From: Sphingobacterium sp. UBA5670
GTDB lineage: Bacteria; Bacteroidota; Bacteroidia; Sphingobacteriales; Sphingobacteriaceae
Assembly (NCBI RefSeq): GCF_002420705.1
Contig: NZ_DIIM01000021.1
Coordinates: 333,046-397,045 of the forward strand
Direction: 5' to 3'
DNA: 64,000 bases
Shown piece by piece: positions 44,570 to 53,631 of the stretch. The translations under genes and the position numbers were made by a program. A model generated the notes under the pieces. The model saw nothing but the letters and a program-made list of their open reading frames with translations, made no database searches and was not told the origin of the DNA. Positions within the stretch are counted from its first letter, which is position 1. Each line of letters starts with the position of its first letter.

Positions 44570-45415
44570 ATGAAGATAGAAAAATTAGGATTTATAGGAT
44601 TAGGAAACATGGGATACCCCATGGCTAAAAATCTAGAAAAAGCAGGATTCCCCCTTTCTGTTTACAATAGAAACAAGGCTAAAGCAGCAGGCTTTGAAGA
44701 GCAATCAATTATCAGAGAAGATATAGGTGAATTAGTCGATCATAGCGACATTATATTCTCCATGCTCACAAATGATGAAGCAGTCAGCGAAGTATATGAA
44801 AAAATCCTACAAAGGGAGATCAAAGGCAAATTATTTGTCGATATGAGTACAATATCTCGTGAACGCTGTATTTCAATAGCCACTAAGCTAAAAGAAAAAG
44901 GCGCTGCTTTTATAGATGCTCCCGTTGCCGGCAGTACCAAACCAGCGACTGAGGGTACGCTTATTATTATGGTCGGTGGTGACCCCGAAGACCTTCATCG
45001 CGTCCGACTATACCTCGAGCAGATGGGAAAATCGATCAAACATCTCGGCGAAAATGGCCAGGGAATTGCCGCTAAACTTGCGATCAACTATTTCCTTTCG
45101 ACGATCTACCAAGGTCTCGCGGAGACGATCTTATTTTCAGATAAACTGGGAATTCAACGAAGCGATATGCTCGAAATCATCAACGATAGTGCCAGCGGCA
45201 GTGGGGCAACAAAAGTGAAAACACCATTATTGGTGGAAGAGAACTACAGTCCTGCATTCGCGCTAGACCTTATGCTGAAAGATATTCGACTGGCTCAACA
45301 AGCCGGTGCTGACTATCCCCTCCTCAAGACCTTACTCGAAACCTACGGGAAAGCACACGATCGAGGTCTCGGACAGCTCGATGTTATTGGTATCATTGAA
45401 TCCATCAAGTCGTAG
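44570..45415 (+). CDS. NAD(P)-dependent oxidoreductase, 3-hydroxyisobutyrate dehydrogenase family
   Basis: A 281-residue beta-hydroxyacid dehydrogenase. The Rossmann motif is FIGLGNMGYPMAKNLEKAGF, the substrate loop DAPVAGSTKPATEGTLIIMVGG and the catalytic Lys lies in GIAAKLAINYFL. The family includes 3-hydroxyisobutyrate, tartronate semialdehyde and glyoxylate/succinic semialdehyde reductases; sequence alone does not decide. It is likely co-transcribed with, or controlled by, the upstream Crp/Fnr protein, but this is only positional. Confidence 0.88.
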   Translation: MKIEKLGFIGLGNMGYPMAKNLEKAGFPLSVYNRNKAKAAGFEEQSIIREDIGELVDHSDIIFSMLTNDEAVSEVYEKILQREIKGKLFVDMSTISRERCISIATKLKEKGAAFIDAPVAGSTKPATEGTLIIMVGGDPEDLHRVRLYLEQMGKSIKHLGENGQGIAAKLAINYFLSTIYQGLAETILFSDKLGIQRSDMLEIINDSASGSGATKVKTPLLVEENYSPAFALDLMLKDIRLAQQAGADYPLLKTLLETYGKAHDRGLGQLDVIGIIESIKS

Positions 45416-45533
45416 CTTCAGGTTGGCGACAGTGAAAAAAATGTACATTGAAAATTATATTTAGTTGAGATGGACTCCAAATTAGGTTCATTTCTGATCA
45501 CACAAAATAATGAGTGGAACAAATTCTTTACAG

Positions 45534-46277
45534 ATGAAAACAGTTATGACACTATTGATGCTTACTATGGTCACCATGACTACGCAGGCCCAACAATTAA
45601 AACAGGTTTCTTACCAGGATGGTGAACAAAAACTCAATGGACTGGTAACCGCCAATAGGGCAAAAAAAGGCCCTGCTGTCTTAATTCTTCCGGCATGGAA
45701 GGGAATTGACAACGAAGCGAAACAAGCTGCATTGCTTCTTGAAAAAGAAGGTTACATCGCGTTCATTGCCGACATCTACGGTGAAGGAAATATTCCCTCA
45801 GACAACACCGCAGCTTCGAAAATTGCCGGCCACTACAAGACAGACTATAAAGCTTATCAGCATCGCATAATGCTCGCATTGGAACAACTGAAAAAAGAGG
45901 GCGCGGATCCGGCGAGAATTGCTATCATCGGCTATTGTTTTGGAGGTTCAGGAGCCTTAGAAGCGGCGAGAGCCGGCTTCCCCGTCAATGCAGTGATCAG
46001 TATCCATGGAGGCCTCTCCAAAGCTGCCGACAGACCCAATGGTTCGATCAAAACAAAAGTACTCGTTGAGCACCCAGCAGCCGATAAAAGTGTATCAAAA
46101 GAAGATTACGATGGGTTGGTCAAGGAATTAAATGAAGGAAAAGCAGACTGGCAAATAATTACGTACGCAAATTCTGGACATACGTTTACGAATCCCGAGT
46201 CAGCAGAATATAACCCCGTAATGGCTAAACGTGCCTGGGAGCACACTTTATTATTTTTGAAAGAAGTATTAAATTAA
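45534..46277 (+). CDS. Exported dienelactone hydrolase family protein
   Basis: A 247-residue alpha/beta hydrolase with a signal peptide (MKTVMTLLMLTMVTMTTQAQ), so it acts in the periplasm. The nucleophile is the Cys of IGYCFGGSG and the His lies in NSGHTFTNPES; this Cys-based triad is the dienelactone hydrolase mark. The natural substrate is unknown. The frame opens at 45510, but ATG 45534 begins the signal peptide. The next gene follows after 33 bp. Confidence 0.87.
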   Translation: MKTVMTLLMLTMVTMTTQAQQLKQVSYQDGEQKLNGLVTANRAKKGPAVLILPAWKGIDNEAKQAALLLEKEGYIAFIADIYGEGNIPSDNTAASKIAGHYKTDYKAYQHRIMLALEQLKKEGADPARIAIIGYCFGGSGALEAARAGFPVNAVISIHGGLSKAADRPNGSIKTKVLVEHPAADKSVSKEDYDGLVKELNEGKADWQIITYANSGHTFTNPESAEYNPVMAKRAWEHTLLFLKEVLN

Positions 46278-46310
46278 ATAGCAAAGTCTACAACAGCAAT
46301 ATCGACCCAA

Positions 46311-47561
46311 ATGAATTATAACGCAAAACTGCACATTTATCCGATTATCATTCAATTGTTGATATTGCTGTTATATAGTCCCAGCGCAGCATCGCAAACA
46401 GTAAAATCGCTAACAATAGCTAGCCCAACGCATGCAGTTCTATTTGTAACCAATGAGTCCGATAAATCAACTGATTTTATCATGCGTCTCCACGAAAAAA
46501 AGGCAACTGAGATTTTCAAATTAGTACCTTATAGCACAACAAAGTTACTGGTGACGAAAACGGATGCAAAAAGACTCACATTTATCGTTAAAAATCACCA
46601 ATGGACTATCGACGTATTGTCATTAAAGCAACGTCATGCCATGATCTTGTTTGATGGATTAGCCAAACCCAAGATCATATACGATAGTAATACCTATCTG
46701 GCAGAAGCCAAACCGATATTAAACACCAGCACACAAATTGCGTCAACGAAAGCTTCTGCACAATATAATGCCTCACATTTCTTTGACTCAATCGCACAAG
46801 TTCAATTTATTCCATCCCGGCAATATGCAGCGGCCATTATCGCAAATTCCGCTCTTCCTCTTTATTACAGTCAGCGTAAGAATAAATGTAACGGCACTTA
46901 TGTAATGCAGCAGTTCTCGGACGAAAATGAGGTGCAATCCGGTGCAATTATGACGACTGTATATGAAGAAGGCAAAGAGATCACATCGAACAATCTTTCC
47001 GGGGGAAATAATTATTACAACAAAAGATGCTATAATCAATTAGGACTTATCGACTCCATACAGTACCTTCGAAATAGTAAGTGGAGCAGCAGTACAATTT
47101 ACCGATATCTGGCAGATGCAATTATTTCCTACGATCCTACATTCGAATCGGCGATTATTTATCACTTGAACAGTAAACTCCAGGTTATAAAAACTGAATC
47201 CATTCATTTTGTCTATCAACGGAGAGACTGGACCATTTACAGTTATGATCAACAGAATCGGATTACTGAAGAGATTTCGGGCAGAAATGATCAAAGAGAA
47301 AGTCGCGTCCGCTATCAGTATGATAGTCCAGAAACAAGTGACTACTCGCTGCGCCAAACCTTCGATCAAAGCGATCATTTGACAGCCGAAATCAAGCGAT
47401 CATACCGAGCCAACGAAACGATTGATGAGTTTTATTATGATGGTGTATTACAACAAAAATCTATTGTAAAAGATCTCGGAAACTGTACCTACGAAAGCTT
47501 GATATATAACAAGGAGGGAAAGTTAACAGCAAAATACATACAGGCAAAGAAAACCAACTAA
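46311..47561 (+). CDS. Exported YD-repeat-like protein of unknown function
   Basis: A 416-residue protein with a hydrophobic N-terminal export signal (LHIYPIIIQLLILLLYS, then PSAASQ). The C-terminal half reads like degenerate YD/RHS repeats: IYSYDQQNRITEEISG, RVRYQYDSPETS, FDQSDHLTAEIKRSY, and LIYNKEGKLTAKYIQ. Such strands form beta-sheets in RHS shells, but the protein is far too short for an RHS toxin. The middle has no recognised domain. It may share a transcript with the dienelactone hydrolase gene. Confidence 0.65.
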   Translation: MNYNAKLHIYPIIIQLLILLLYSPSAASQTVKSLTIASPTHAVLFVTNESDKSTDFIMRLHEKKATEIFKLVPYSTTKLLVTKTDAKRLTFIVKNHQWTIDVLSLKQRHAMILFDGLAKPKIIYDSNTYLAEAKPILNTSTQIASTKASAQYNASHFFDSIAQVQFIPSRQYAAAIIANSALPLYYSQRKNKCNGTYVMQQFSDENEVQSGAIMTTVYEEGKEITSNNLSGGNNYYNKRCYNQLGLIDSIQYLRNSKWSSSTIYRYLADAIISYDPTFESAIIYHLNSKLQVIKTESIHFVYQRRDWTIYSYDQQNRITEEISGRNDQRESRVRYQYDSPETSDYSLRQTFDQSDHLTAEIKRSYRANETIDEFYYDGVLQQKSIVKDLGNCTYESLIYNKEGKLTAKYIQAKKTN

Positions 47562-47686
47562 ACGAACTGAAAAACTGCACTAAGCTCAGACAATAAGATT
47601 CTTGATTTTGATAAAAAAATATTCGACGAAATACGGCAAAAAACACATTTCTGCACTAATTTTGATAGCGATACATAAACGTCAAA

Positions 47687-48529
47687 TTGAGAAAAAGAAA
47701 ACTGATCAGTCAACGTCATCCCATACTCTATTTTATTGCAGTATGGGCGAGAAGAGTACAACGAAAAGCCGTTTGGCTCTTTGACAACAAAAAATACAGC
47801 ACAGCTAAATCAGCTGAAAAACTGCCCTTTCGTATTAAAAAACATCAGTCGGTATTATTAAAAAAACTGGGCGAAAATAATATGCAATTGCAAATTAACA
47901 AAGTTACCAACCTGAAAATTGCAGCAGCACAGATCAATAGCATTCTGATCAGACCACAGGAAACCTTTTCATTTTGTAAACTCGTTGGATTACCTACTGT
48001 AAAAAAAGGATATCTACCCGGCATGGAGTTATCTTTTGGTGAAGCAAGGGCAGGTATTGGCGGTGGAATCTGTCAAATATCCAATCTCATCCATTGGCTT
48101 GTTATCCATAGTCCACTCACCGTCAATGAACGTTATCACCACTCTTTTGACCCTTTTCCTGACGATGGCCGTGTTTTGCCATTCGGCAGTGGTGCTACGG
48201 TGTTTTATAACTATCGTGATTATCAGTTCACCAACAACACGATTTACACCTTCCAAATAAATATCTGGTTCACAGACAAATGTTTAGAGGGCGAATTAAG
48301 AATTGATCAAGAACTGGATTTTGCGTACCATGTATTTGAAAAAGAACATCAATTTCTTAAAATAGACAATCAGTTCTTTCGTAAAAATGAGATTTGGCGC
48401 GAGAAGTTTTTAAAGTTTCAAGGTGGAAAGATTTTAGAAACCGAACTTTTGACCAAAAATTTTGCCCGGGTTACCTATACCCCTGTTGAATATATTGAAA
48501 TTAGTGCCGATCAAAATCCGACCGATTAA
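47687..48529 (+). CDS. VanW family protein, TTG start
   Basis: A 280-residue protein. The VanW domain (about 75-215) shows LKIAAAQINSILIRPQETFSF, GYLPGMELSFGEARAGIGGGICQISNL (two segments) and HSFDPFPDDGRVLPFGSGATVFYNY. VanW proteins occur near glycopeptide resistance genes in Gram-positives, but their function is unknown. I use the TTG at 47687: a stop lies seven codons upstream in frame, the first in-frame ATG is deep in the protein, relatives start with K-K-L-I-S-x-R, and a TAATTTTG -7 element lies at 47657-47664. Confidence 0.8.
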   Translation: MRKRKLISQRHPILYFIAVWARRVQRKAVWLFDNKKYSTAKSAEKLPFRIKKHQSVLLKKLGENNMQLQINKVTNLKIAAAQINSILIRPQETFSFCKLVGLPTVKKGYLPGMELSFGEARAGIGGGICQISNLIHWLVIHSPLTVNERYHHSFDPFPDDGRVLPFGSGATVFYNYRDYQFTNNTIYTFQINIWFTDKCLEGELRIDQELDFAYHVFEKEHQFLKIDNQFFRKNEIWREKFLKFQGGKILETELLTKNFARVTYTPVEYIEISADQNPTD

Positions 48530-48584
48530 TTCAACAAGCTAAGTGATCGAAAAATGACGGATATGAAAAGTCCTCTTTTTTGTT

Positions 48585-48592
48585 TAAGTTTG
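48585..48592 (+). promoter_or_regulatory. -7 element of the thi operon
   Basis: TAAGTTTG matches TAnnTTTG. Its start point would be about 48598, exactly at the P1 stem of the TPP aptamer. Confidence 0.55.
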
Positions 48593-48597
48593 GTCTG

Positions 48598-48673
48598 GCT
48601 TTGGGGGTATTCTGTATAGAATTGAGATAGTCCCTTTGAACCTGATTCGGTTTATACCGGCGTAGGGAAAAGC
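48598..48673 (+). ncRNA. TPP riboswitch (THI element)
   Basis: The aptamer contains the conserved parts in order: P1 GCTTT (48598-48602) paired with AAAGC (48669-48673), the GGGGGT strand, TTGAGA (consensus CTGAGA, first base varied), the GTCCCTTTGAACCTGATTCGG block and TATACCGGCGTAGGGA. It senses thiamine pyrophosphate and should repress thiM-thiE-thiD-tenA. The expression platform (48674-48767) shows no obvious T-rich terminator, so control may be translational. Confidence 0.92.
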
Positions 48674-48767
48674 AAAAATCCACTGTACAGCATACTCCTT
48701 TACTGCACAGGCTATCGCTCTTCTTCCCTCCAAGGCCACACAGTATATCTTAGCATATGTAAAAAGA

Positions 48768-49571
48768 ATGGAAGATTCAATTATCAATTTATTAGAGCAG
48801 CTGAGGGTTGAAAAACCCCTTATACACAACATCACAAACCTAGTCGTGATGAACAATACTGCCAACGCACTTTTAGCCCTAGGAGCATCCCCTGTGATGG
48901 TACACAGTCCATTAGAAGTACGCGAGGTTGTCGATATTGCACAAGCTCTTGTCATTAATATCGGCACCTTGAGTGAAGATACTGCCGAAGCTATGCTGGT
49001 TGCTACCGAACATGCCAATACCATTGGAAGGCCATGGGTACTTGATCCTGTTGGTGCTGGGATATCAGCATTCCGCAATGATTTATTATCCAATCTACTG
49101 GATCTCAAACCAACGGTTATTCGTGGAAATGCATCAGAAATCATGACGCTGTACAATTTCAACCAACCGAACACAAAAGGAGTCGACAGCACGACAGCTA
49201 GTAAAGATGCCCTCCGATTTGGCCAATTATTGCAAGAGCAAACCGGCTCCATTATCTGTATTTCTGGAGAAGTAGACTATATCCTTTCACAGCAATACCG
49301 GGTTGAAGTTTTTAATGGCAACCCTTTAATGACACAGGTAACTGGACTTGGCTGTAGTGCTACTGCGCTTATTGGTGCATTTCTAGGTGTTACAGACCAA
49401 TATTTTGAAGCAGCTGTTGCCGGTGTATCCATTTTGAGCTTAGCAGGAGAACTCGCTGCCCAAACAGCAGCTGGCCCGGGCACCCTGCAATTGAATCTCT
49501 ACGATGAACTCTATCAGCTCAATGCAGAACGTCTAAAATCAAAGCTCAAGATCAAACGCTATGCGCATTAA
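48768..49571 (+). CDS. thiM: Hydroxyethylthiazole kinase
   Basis: ThiM phosphorylates 4-methyl-5-(2-hydroxyethyl)thiazole, a salvage step of thiamine synthesis. The 267 residues carry PLIHNITNLVVMNNTANALLALGASPVM (two segments), VLDPVGAGIS, the VIRGNASEI strand, and the C-terminal GLGCSATALIGAFLG with the catalytic Cys. It is first in the riboswitch-controlled operon and its end overlaps thiE by 11 bp. Confidence 0.96.
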   Translation: MEDSIINLLEQLRVEKPLIHNITNLVVMNNTANALLALGASPVMVHSPLEVREVVDIAQALVINIGTLSEDTAEAMLVATEHANTIGRPWVLDPVGAGISAFRNDLLSNLLDLKPTVIRGNASEIMTLYNFNQPNTKGVDSTTASKDALRFGQLLQEQTGSIICISGEVDYILSQQYRVEVFNGNPLMTQVTGLGCSATALIGAFLGVTDQYFEAAVAGVSILSLAGELAAQTAAGPGTLQLNLYDELYQLNAERLKSKLKIKRYAH

Positions 49572-50193
49572 TCCGCTTTTTCCCTACCCTTTATATTTGG
49601 TGATTTCTGAGCGGGACTGTTATCCTCAAAATTGGCTCCATGTTGCCGAAGAAGCCATTATTGGTGGAGTCGATCTTATACAATTGCGCGAAAAAGCTGA
49701 CGATCCGGCCACATTTTTGGATAAAGCCATCCGTTTAAAAAAACTGACCGATCATTATGGTATTCCGCTCGTGATCAATGATGCCGTAGCAATCGCTGCC
49801 CAAATCGAGGCATGGGGAATACATGTGGGTCAAAATGATTTGCAACCGCTCGCTATTCGCGAAAAATATGGTGATAAAATAACTATAGGCTGGTCCATAG
49901 AAGACATGCAACAACTGGAAAGTCAACAAATGTACGCCGTCGACCACCTTGGTGTAAGCCCCATTTTTTCTACGAAAACAAAAGTAGATACGGTTACTGA
50001 ATGGGGAATTACGGGTTTAAAAGAACTTCGGAGTAGGACGGAAAAACCATTGATCGCTATCGGAAGGATGAATTTACAAACAGCAGAAGAGACCTGGAAC
50101 GCAGGTGCAGACTCCATTGCAGTCGTTTCGGCCATATGCCAAAGTCAAGATCCCAGAGCTGCCAGTGCACAACTAAAAGAACTATTCAAATGA
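49561..50193 (+). CDS. thiE: Thiamine-phosphate synthase
   Basis: ThiE condenses HMP-pyrophosphate with thiazole phosphate to thiamine phosphate. A TIM-barrel of 210 residues with DLIQLREKADDPATF, LVINDAVAIAAQIEAWGIHVGQNDL (two segments), LGVSPIFSTKTK and the phosphate-binding AIGRMN, then AGADSIAVVSAIC. It overlaps thiM upstream (11 bp) and thiD downstream (4 bp, ATGA), so all are translationally coupled. Confidence 0.95.
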   Translation: MRINPLFPYPLYLVISERDCYPQNWLHVAEEAIIGGVDLIQLREKADDPATFLDKAIRLKKLTDHYGIPLVINDAVAIAAQIEAWGIHVGQNDLQPLAIREKYGDKITIGWSIEDMQQLESQQMYAVDHLGVSPIFSTKTKVDTVTEWGITGLKELRSRTEKPLIAIGRMNLQTAEETWNAGADSIAVVSAICQSQDPRAASAQLKELFK

Positions 50194-51029
50194 CAAAAGA
50201 TAAAAAATACCGCGTCCCTACCGTACTCAGCATTGCGGGGTTCGATGGTAGCGGTGGTGCAGGTATACAAGCAGATACCAAAACCATATCTGCATTAGGA
50301 TGTTATGCCATGAATGTCTTAACTGCCCTACCCATACAGAATACACAAGGCGTAAGAAATATTTATGAAATTCCTACAGCAGCCGTCCAGGACCAATTAG
50401 ATGCTATTTTTGACGACATCTATCCCGATGCAATCAAAATAGGGATGGTACACAATATTGAACTTGTGGAGCTTATTAGCGCCTATTTAAAAGAATATAA
50501 AGGGCCAATCGTATTTGATCCAGTCATGGTCTCGACCAGCGGGCACAAGCTCATTCACGATGATACAATTCAGGCCTGCATGGAACTTCTTTTTCCTTTG
50601 GCAACGTTAATTACTCCCAATTTAGATGAAGTAAGTGTCTTAGTAGACGAAGTTATTGACAATGTCGAGAAGATGAAAAAAGCGGGAAATGCCTTGTTGG
50701 CCAAGGGGTGTCAATCCGTACTGATTAAAGGCGGGCATCTCCAGAGTCAAGAATTAACATCCCTGTTGTTCCGGCACAAGAATCCAGCAATTGAATTCAA
50801 ATCACAAAAAATTAACAGCAAAAATACACATGGTTCAGGTTGTTCGCTTTCTTCAGCAATTGCGAGCCATTTGGCACAAGGCATTGGTCTCGATAGCGCA
50901 GTAGACTTCGCATTAGCCTATATACACGCAGCAATAGCTGGTAGCAAAGATCTCGTCATTGGCAAAGGAAATGGGCCATTAAATCACTTCCACAATCCGA
51001 TTAAACTTATTCAATATGAACTGGACTGA
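50190..51029 (+). CDS. thiD: Hydroxymethylpyrimidine/phosphomethylpyrimidine kinase
   Basis: ThiD phosphorylates HMP and HMP-P to HMP-PP. The 279 residues show VLSIAGFDGSGGAGIQADTKT at the start (two segments), ALPIQNTQGV, the DPVMVSTSGHKL loop, ITPNLDEV, LIKGGH and GSGCSLSSAIASHL with the catalytic Cys/anion hole. The frame opens at 50136, but ATG 50190 overlaps the thiE stop (ATGA) and gives the family N-terminus. The end overlaps tenA by 14 bp. Confidence 0.95.
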   Translation: MTKDKKYRVPTVLSIAGFDGSGGAGIQADTKTISALGCYAMNVLTALPIQNTQGVRNIYEIPTAAVQDQLDAIFDDIYPDAIKIGMVHNIELVELISAYLKEYKGPIVFDPVMVSTSGHKLIHDDTIQACMELLFPLATLITPNLDEVSVLVDEVIDNVEKMKKAGNALLAKGCQSVLIKGGHLQSQELTSLLFRHKNPAIEFKSQKINSKNTHGSGCSLSSAIASHLAQGIGLDSAVDFALAYIHAAIAGSKDLVIGKGNGPLNHFHNPIKLIQYELD

Positions 51030-51672
51030 TCATGCCTGGGAATCCATAACAGCTATTTATTCTGATATACTTACTATGCCGTTTATTGTTCAGCTTAGTG
51101 ATGGCAGTCTTCCTCTGGATAAATTTCAATTTTACATGCAGCAGGATGCTTTCTATTTAGAAGAATTTGGCCGTGTGCTCGCCTTTATAGGTGCAAAAAG
51201 TGCGGATAACCAACAAGCATTGGACTACTTCGAATTTGGTCGCAATGCGCTTCTTGTTGAACGGGCATTACACGAAAATTACTTTCGGGAATTTGGTTTA
51301 AGTCCTGCCGACAAGAGCAACAAAATCGAACCAACCTGCCATCATTATGTCCATTTTCTTAAAAGCGTAGCCGCTTTCGAGAGCGTTGAGATCGCTATGG
51401 CGGCAACACTCCCCTGTTTTTGGATTTATAAAGAGGTCGGCGACCATATTGTAGCCACGGCAAATACACAGGGGAATCCCTATTCCAAATGGATAGAAAC
51501 CTATAGCGGTGACGACTTTGCACAGGGCGTTATCAAAGCGAAAAACTACGTTGACAAAATTGCAGCAGAAACTACTGCAACAAAACGGGAGAAGATGCGA
51601 CAAGTATTTATAACAGCTTCCCAATTAGAGTATCAGTTCTGGTTAGCAGCTTACGAACGAAGGGTATGGTAA
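51016..51672 (+). CDS. tenA: Aminopyrimidine aminohydrolase / thiaminase II
   Basis: TenA hydrolyses aminomethyl-HMP and related degraded thiamine to HMP for salvage. The 218-residue all-helical protein has QFYMQQDAFYLEEFGR near 38-53, the catalytic Cys134 in LPCFWIYKEVG, then YSKWIETYSGDDF and a C-terminal LEYQFWLAAYERR. With thiM, thiE and thiD under one riboswitch it makes a salvage-type operon; the de novo genes thiC, thiG, thiS and thiH are not beside it. Confidence 0.93.
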   Translation: MNWTDHAWESITAIYSDILTMPFIVQLSDGSLPLDKFQFYMQQDAFYLEEFGRVLAFIGAKSADNQQALDYFEFGRNALLVERALHENYFREFGLSPADKSNKIEPTCHHYVHFLKSVAAFESVEIAMAATLPCFWIYKEVGDHIVATANTQGNPYSKWIETYSGDDFAQGVIKAKNYVDKIAAETTATKREKMRQVFITASQLEYQFWLAAYERRVW

Positions 51673-51924
51673 ACAAACGCAAACTGTCCGATACCGAACA
51701 GTTGATGTTCAAAAATGAGCATTAACGAAAATAGCACTCAGGAACAAAACTAGTGTTAATCAGTATTTTAAACGGATTAAAAGTTTTGGCATTACTATTA
51801 TACTCTAGGTGGCAGTTAACAATAGAGCGTGTGCACAAGTGCATAAGCACATAAGAAACGATAAAAAGGGAAATTAAAATGAAACTTTCAGTAACAATAA
51901 ATTTAAACTAATAACAAAAAAATA

Positions 51925-52668
51925 ATGAAAAGAATCTTAACCATTGCCTTTATTTCATTTTTATATGTAGCTCAGGCACAAGAACGCGAAACACGCAAGA
52001 TCACTGCTCCAGATGGTATTTCATCGGCAACTTCATTACGTGTAGATTATATCCACTCTAATCGCAACGAGGTTGTTGTTGAAGCAGATAATCCTGAGCA
52101 TTTATCCCTTATCGAAACGACTGTAAAAAACGGCACACTCTATGTACAGTATAAAAGAAACAGTTCTGTCAGAAATGCGAGAAACAATCGCGTAATTGTT
52201 TACTCAAGCAAGATACCAACACGTTTTTCGGCATCATCCAGCAGTTCGATCTATACGGATGAAACGATTAAGGCAAACAAAATTTCTGTAGACGTATCCT
52301 CTTCCGCAAAAATATCCCTTAAAAAATTAATTGCGGATGATATAAATCTTTCAACGAGCTCTTCAAGTAAGTTAACGACAGAAGTCAGCAGTAAAAACTT
52401 GCAAGTAGCGGCAAGCAGTTCGTCTAAGCAGGAAATTGCGGGTAGCGCTTCAAATTTAGATCTGAACACCAACTCCTCAGCATCGGTTGATATGAGCCGT
52501 TTCACGACAACAAATGCGCAAATACAAGCCAATTCGTCTGCCAATGTAACGCTTAGCGTGAAGGAAAACTTACAGGGAAATGTCTCTACGTCGGCAAGAA
52601 TTGCGTTAAAAAATCAGCCAAAAAATGTCCAGGTTGACAAATCAACAAGTGGCAGAGTAGTATTATAA
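51925..52668 (+). CDS. Head-GIN domain protein (DUF2807)
   Basis: A 247-residue exported protein (signal peptide MKRILTIAFISFLYVAQAQ). The DUF2807/GIN domain forms a beta-helix; here the repeating Ser-rich turns are visible: SASSSSSIYTDETIKA, VDVSSSAKISLKKLI, STSSSSKLTTEV and AASSSSKQEIAG. These proteins were named putative auto-transporter adhesins, but this role is unproven. It stands alone before a terminator. Confidence 0.85.
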   Translation: MKRILTIAFISFLYVAQAQERETRKITAPDGISSATSLRVDYIHSNRNEVVVEADNPEHLSLIETTVKNGTLYVQYKRNSSVRNARNNRVIVYSSKIPTRFSASSSSSIYTDETIKANKISVDVSSSAKISLKKLIADDINLSTSSSSKLTTEVSSKNLQVAASSSSKQEIAGSASNLDLNTNSSASVDMSRFTTTNAQIQANSSANVTLSVKENLQGNVSTSARIALKNQPKNVQVDKSTSGRVVL

Positions 52669-52724
52669 TTTTTAGTGTGGTCTTTAAAAAGACTGTTTAT
52701 TTATGTTTAATGTTTAGTTAGCTT

Positions 52725-52763
52725 AAAGGTGATACATACCCCAGTATCACCTTTGCTTTTTTA
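52725..52763 (+). terminator. Terminator after the GIN-domain gene
   Basis: An 11-bp stem AAAGGTGATAC / GTATCACCTTT followed by GCTTTTTT. Confidence 0.8.
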
Positions 52764-52906
52764 ACCGATTATCTTTCCCTATCCTACTCAACTTCAACGG
52801 CCTCCTGTCATCAAAAGCAATTCTTTACATGGAGTCCAGATTCTAGTAATCGGGGATTCCTGGCATTTTCGTATCTTGAAAGTGTAAAATCATAAACTTC
52901 AAAAGG

Positions 52907-53431
52907 ATGGATAACTTTCTAGCGAGCTGCTTAAAAAAATTTCAATATTATAAATCACTGGGTGATAAAACATTTGATCAATTAAGTACTGAACAACTAT
53001 TTTGGCAGCCAAATGATTCGAGCAACAGCATTGCACTGCTTGTGAAACATTTAAGTGGAAATATGCTTTCACGTTGGACCGATTTTCTCAGCACGGACGG
53101 AGAAAAAGATAATAGAAACCGGGATCTGGAATTTGAGAATACCTGGACAAACCGCGAGGAGCTTCTTGATCATTGGGATGCCGGATGGAATTGTCTGTTT
53201 CAAGCCATTGAGTCTCTCGTAGAAGGAGATCTAGAAAAAGTTATCTTTATACGCAATGAAGAGCATACTGTCATGGAGGCTATTTTGCGGCAGATTGCAC
53301 ATTACCCCTATCATATCGGGCAGATTGTTTATATCGGAAAAATATGTATCGATGAAAAATGGTCCTCCTTATCTATACCCAAAGGCGCTTCTGCATCCTA
53401 TAATAAGGAAAAATTCAACAGGGAAAAATAG
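52907..53431 (+). CDS. DinB-like protein (DUF1572)
   Basis: A 174-residue four-helix-bundle protein of the DinB/YfiT superfamily. Metal-ligand candidates are His48 in LVKHLSGNM and the two His of AHYPYHIGQIVYIGK near the C-terminus, matching the three-His site. QLFWQPNDSSNSIALLVKHL is typical of the DUF1572 branch. Relatives act as thiol transferases or have unknown roles. No operon partners. Confidence 0.82.
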   Translation: MDNFLASCLKKFQYYKSLGDKTFDQLSTEQLFWQPNDSSNSIALLVKHLSGNMLSRWTDFLSTDGEKDNRNRDLEFENTWTNREELLDHWDAGWNCLFQAIESLVEGDLEKVIFIRNEEHTVMEAILRQIAHYPYHIGQIVYIGKICIDEKWSSLSIPKGASASYNKEKFNREK

Positions 53432-53564
53432 CGGGTAAATCTCTGCCGATTTTTTAAAGGTAGGCAAGTAGAACATGCATTACAAGGGCAGTACACTCCA
53501 TTTAACACATTAATTCATTGTATAAGCACAGGTAGTTTTAACACATTTTTCGCAAACTTTTAAG

Positions 53565-53572
53565 TATATTTG
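53565..53572 (+). promoter_or_regulatory. -7 element of the AraC gene at 53632
   Basis: TATATTTG fully matches TAnnTTTG, 59 bp before the ATG. The -33 element is weak. Confidence 0.45.
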
Positions 53573-53631
53573 TCATACATACAACTATTTCTTTTATATG
53601 ATTTCGTTGTTAAGTACGTTGTTTTAAGACT

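Noticed and set aside
48584..49252. 222-codon minus-strand frame across the TPP riboswitch and thiM
   Set aside because: It is antisense to a well-supported gene, has no domain or signal, and its composition follows the complementary thiM codons.
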